Shown here one piece after another: positions 6,120-7,472 of a DNA stretch of 7,472 nt. The position numbers and the translations under genes were made by a program. Position 1 is the stretch's first letter. Each line of letters opens with the position of its first letter. The notes under the pieces were generated by a model, which was not told where the DNA came from, did no database searches, and was given only the letters and a program-made list of their open reading frames with translations. Origin of the DNA: an uncultured Archangium sp. (lineage in GTDB: Bacteria; Myxococcota; Myxococcia; Myxococcales; Myxococcaceae); contig CAMLFP010000277.1 in the NCBI GenBank assembly GCA_946479335.1, positions 1 through 7,472 of the forward strand. The letters run 5' to 3'.

Positions 6120-6188
6120 TCCACGCTGGCTCCTCGGCTTCGGAGCGAACACGTTCAGCTCGGTGGGTCACCCCGAAACGAGCGTGGA
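6120..6188. other. Nested inverted repeats in the convergent spacer, possible structured element
   Basis: The 198-bp spacer 6082-6279 between convergent genes holds no convincing gene. Within it, TCCACGCT (6120-6127) and AGCGTGGA (6181-6188) form an 8-bp closing stem. Inside are GCTCC/GGAGC (6129-6133 with 6142-6146), GAACACGTTC (6147-6156), and a short GGTG/CACC pair in GGTGGGTCACC. Together they could fold as a closed multi-branch structure. It could be a bidirectional terminator region, a decayed repeat or chance. I do not recognise an RNA family. Confidence 0.3.
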
Positions 6189-6203
6189 CCACTTCACTCC
6201 GAG

Positions 6204-6224
6204 GTCGCGTGGCACGCGCGCGAC
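6204..6224. terminator. Hairpin in the convergent spacer, possible terminator
   Basis: GTCGCG (6204-6209) and CGCGAC (6219-6224) form a perfect 6-bp stem around a 9-nt loop, about 55 nt before the leftward stop at 6280 and about 125 nt after the rightward stop at 6081. It is placed to serve either convergent gene. No T-tract flanks it, so evidence for termination is weak. Confidence 0.25.
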
Positions 6225-6279
6225 GTGCGCTGTGTTCGTCACTCGCAACATCGGCCACCGTGCAAGGCAGCGACGCGCG

Positions 6280-6693
6280 TCAGGGCTCTCCGGGGCGCGG
6301 ACCTTCGACGCCCAGCTTGCGCGCCGCGAGGCCGATGGCCAGCCAGCCGAGCAGGAAGGCGACGCCACCGAGCGGCGTCACCGCACCCAGCGGCCGAAGG
6401 CCCGTCAGCGCCATCGTGTACAGGCTGCCGGAGAAGAGGATGATGCCGACCGCGAAGCTCCACGCGGCCCACGCGGGGAACCGCCCGGCGACGTGCGCGG
6501 CGAGCACCGCCACCAGCCCGACGGCGAGCGCGTGAATGAGGTGGTAGCGCGCGCCGGTCTCCCACCAGGCGAGGCGGTCCGCTGCGTCGGGGAGCTCCGC
6601 GACGAACTTCTTGAGCCCGTGCGCGCCGAACGCGCCGAAGGCCACGCCGGTGAAGCCGAGCAACGCCGTGAGGTACGTGAGCTTGCGGTCCAT
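6280..6693 (-). CDS. DUF423 family small membrane protein
   Basis: 137 residues with four predicted transmembrane helices (about 5-24, 52-70, 76-97, 103-124), the usual size and topology of DUF423 (the YgdD group). Family signatures are clear: GAFGAHGLKK (20-29), the RYHLIHALAVGL segment (49-60), GIILFSGSLYTMALTG (83-98), and GAVTPLGGVAFLLGWLAIG (103-121). It would be an inner-membrane protein; its biochemical role is not established. I chose the ATG at 6693 because MDRKLTYLTALLGF gives the family's usual short start. An ATG at 6714 would add seven residues (MCAKPTR) and has its only GGCGGA directly against the start, too close for normal initiation. It stands alone: convergent with the kinase operon and divergent from the lipoprotein at 6790. 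Confidence 0.93.
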   Translation of the reverse strand: MDRKLTYLTALLGFTGVAFGAFGAHGLKKFVAELPDAADRLAWWETGARYHLIHALAVGLVAVLAAHVAGRFPAWAAWSFAVGIILFSGSLYTMALTGLRPLGAVTPLGGVAFLLGWLAIGLAARKLGVEGPRPGEP

Positions 6694-6735
6694 GCGCGTG
6701 GGCTTAGCGCACATTCCGCCAGCGACAGCCCGTCA

Positions 6736-6764
6736 TTGCCTGTCGGGAGAGCAGCAGAAATACT
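6736..6764 (+). promoter_or_regulatory. Candidate housekeeping-type promoter for the 6790 lipoprotein gene
   Basis: TTGCCT (6736-6741) and AATACT (6759-6764) are separated by exactly 17 nt. Each matches four of six bases of the sigma-70-type -35 and -10 consensus. A transcript would start near 6771, leaving a leader of about 20 nt that contains the Shine-Dalgarno at 6778. It lies in the divergent gap upstream of the gene, as expected. Confidence 0.4.
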
Positions 6765-6777
6765 CGGCGCTCTCTCT

Positions 6778-6782
6778 GGAGG
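6778..6782 (+). promoter_or_regulatory. Strong Shine-Dalgarno GGAGG fixing the 6790 start
   Basis: GGAGG lies 7 nt before the ATG at 6790-6792, an ideal spacing. It supports this start for the right-edge lipoprotein gene, where the encoded lipoprotein signal also begins at once. Confidence 0.75.
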
Positions 6783-6789
6783 CGTGGGC

Positions 6790-7472
6790 ATGCGGCGGAT
6801 CTGGTTGGGTGTGGTGCTGGTGTTGGCGGGGTGTGACTGTGGTGGGCAGGGCGGCGACGACGGCGGGCAGCCTGACGCATCGACACCGGTCGCGTTGGCG
6901 TGGCCGGCGGGTGCGAGGCTCGAGGTGAGCGCCGCGACTGACTCCTCGGCGACGTTGAGCTGGCCAGCGGCGCTCGGGCCGGTCGCAAAGTACCGCCTGG
7001 AGACTGACGGCACCGCGCAAGACGTCGCGGCTCCCAGTTTCAACTTGAGCGGGCTCGTCGTCGGTCATCACGTGGCGGTCAGCGTCGTGGCCGTCGGCAG
7101 CGACGGTTCGCAGACGCCGGCGCTTCGCGCTGAAGCCTCGGCGACCGAGCCGCTGATCGTGCCCGACGGAGACATCTCCACCGACTTCTGCGGCGCGAAC
7201 GCGTTCCTCCAGCGCGGCACGGCCATTCCCTGCTACCAGTTCGCCGTCGTCATTGGCCACGTGCGCACGCGCGAGGGCGCAGGCGTGCCCGGCATGCGTG
7301 TCTCGGTGCTCAACCACCCGGAGTGGGGCGAGGCCGTGTCTCAGGCTGATGGGTTGTTCGCCCTCGCCGTCGCCGCCGGCAGGCACACGGTGGCTCTCTC
7401 CTCCGACAGCTTCATTCACCTCCAGCGCAACGTGTCGGGCGGCGCGGGAGACTTCATCTATGTGCCAGATAC
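6790..7472 (+). CDS. N-terminal part of a lipoprotein with Fn3-like and RHS-associated regulatory-like domains
   Basis: The frame is open from the ATG at 6790 through the right edge: 227 codons with no stop, so the gene is truncated by the window. MRRIWLGVVLVLAGC is a lipoprotein signal with lipidation at C15; Asp follows at +2. A Gly/Asp/Gln-rich linker (16-31) precedes a fibronectin type III-like domain (about 34-118): core Trp in ATLSWPAALGPVAKYRL and the closing LSGLVVGHHVAVSVVAVGSDG. Residues 130-150 contain two cysteines (C134, C148). Residues 155-215 form a carboxypeptidase-regulatory-like beta-sandwich: IGHVRTREGAGVPGMRVSV, then LNHPEWGEAVSQADGLFALA and LQRNV. The V-x-V-LNHPE-[FW]-G...ADG-x-F-x-LAV pattern is one I associate with the N-terminal region of large RHS/YD-repeat surface or toxin proteins. 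The repeats themselves would lie beyond 7472, so that identity is inferred. The GGAGG at 6778 supports the start. Confidence 0.85.
   Translation, partial: MRRIWLGVVLVLAGCDCGGQGGDDGGQPDASTPVALAWPAGARLEVSAATDSSATLSWPAALGPVAKYRLETDGTAQDVAAPSFNLSGLVVGHHVAVSVVAVGSDGSQTPALRAEASATEPLIVPDGDISTDFCGANAFLQRGTAIPCYQFAVVIGHVRTREGAGVPGMRVSVLNHPEWGEAVSQADGLFALAVAAGRHTVALSSDSFIHLQRNVSGGAGDFIYVPD

Noticed and set aside
5938..6258. Small leftward ORF spanning the convergent spacer
   Set aside because: Half overlaps the methyltransferase-like gene antisense; there is no signal, domain or convincing ribosome-binding site.

Overview
The window is very GC-rich with strong G/C preference at third codon positions, and it carries several hallmarks of a myxobacterium (Myxococcota). 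These are a secreted Cys-rich protein ending in a MYXO-CTERM-type sorting tail, a Ser/Thr protein kinase with the HRDVSPQN catalytic loop common in myxobacterial kinases, a C-terminal DUF2378/TIGR02265 domain (a family described as largely confined to Myxococcales), and several lipoproteins. Species cannot be named from this sequence.

Layout. Positions 3-29 may be the last codons of a rightward gene cut by the left edge. A leftward cluster follows (read from right to left): an anchored or lipidated six-cysteine protein (2844-2278), a small lipoprotein (2198-1830), and a 542-residue MYXO-CTERM protein with a MopE-like motif and a 20-residue-period cysteine array (1764-136). All three appear exported and none has an obvious enzymatic role. 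A 98-bp divergent region (2845-2942) separates them from a rightward, tightly coupled three-gene unit. That unit is a Ser/Thr kinase-DUF2378 fusion (2943-4556), a leaderless cobalamin/siderophore-type substrate-binding protein (4556-5407), and a methyltransferase-like protein (5404-6081). Stop and start codons overlap by 1 and 4 nt, so the three are very probably one translationally coupled operon.

A widespread type of palindromic intergenic repeat (5807-5838) lies inside the methyltransferase-like reading frame and is translated as part of it. A 198-bp convergent spacer (6082-6279) with several inverted repeats separates this operon from a leftward DUF423 membrane protein (6693-6280). Rightward from 6790 is the N-terminal part of a lipoprotein with a fibronectin type III-like domain and a carboxypeptidase-regulatory-like domain of the kind found near the N-terminus of large RHS/YD-repeat proteins. 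It runs off the right edge, so the RHS assignment is an inference.

Functionally the window looks like ordinary myxobacterial chromosome rich in surface proteins and eukaryote-like signalling. No CRISPR array, tRNA, rRNA, transposase or clear phage gene was seen. The most unusual items are the kinase-DUF2378 / leaderless binding protein / methyltransferase operon and the repeat captured in a coding frame.
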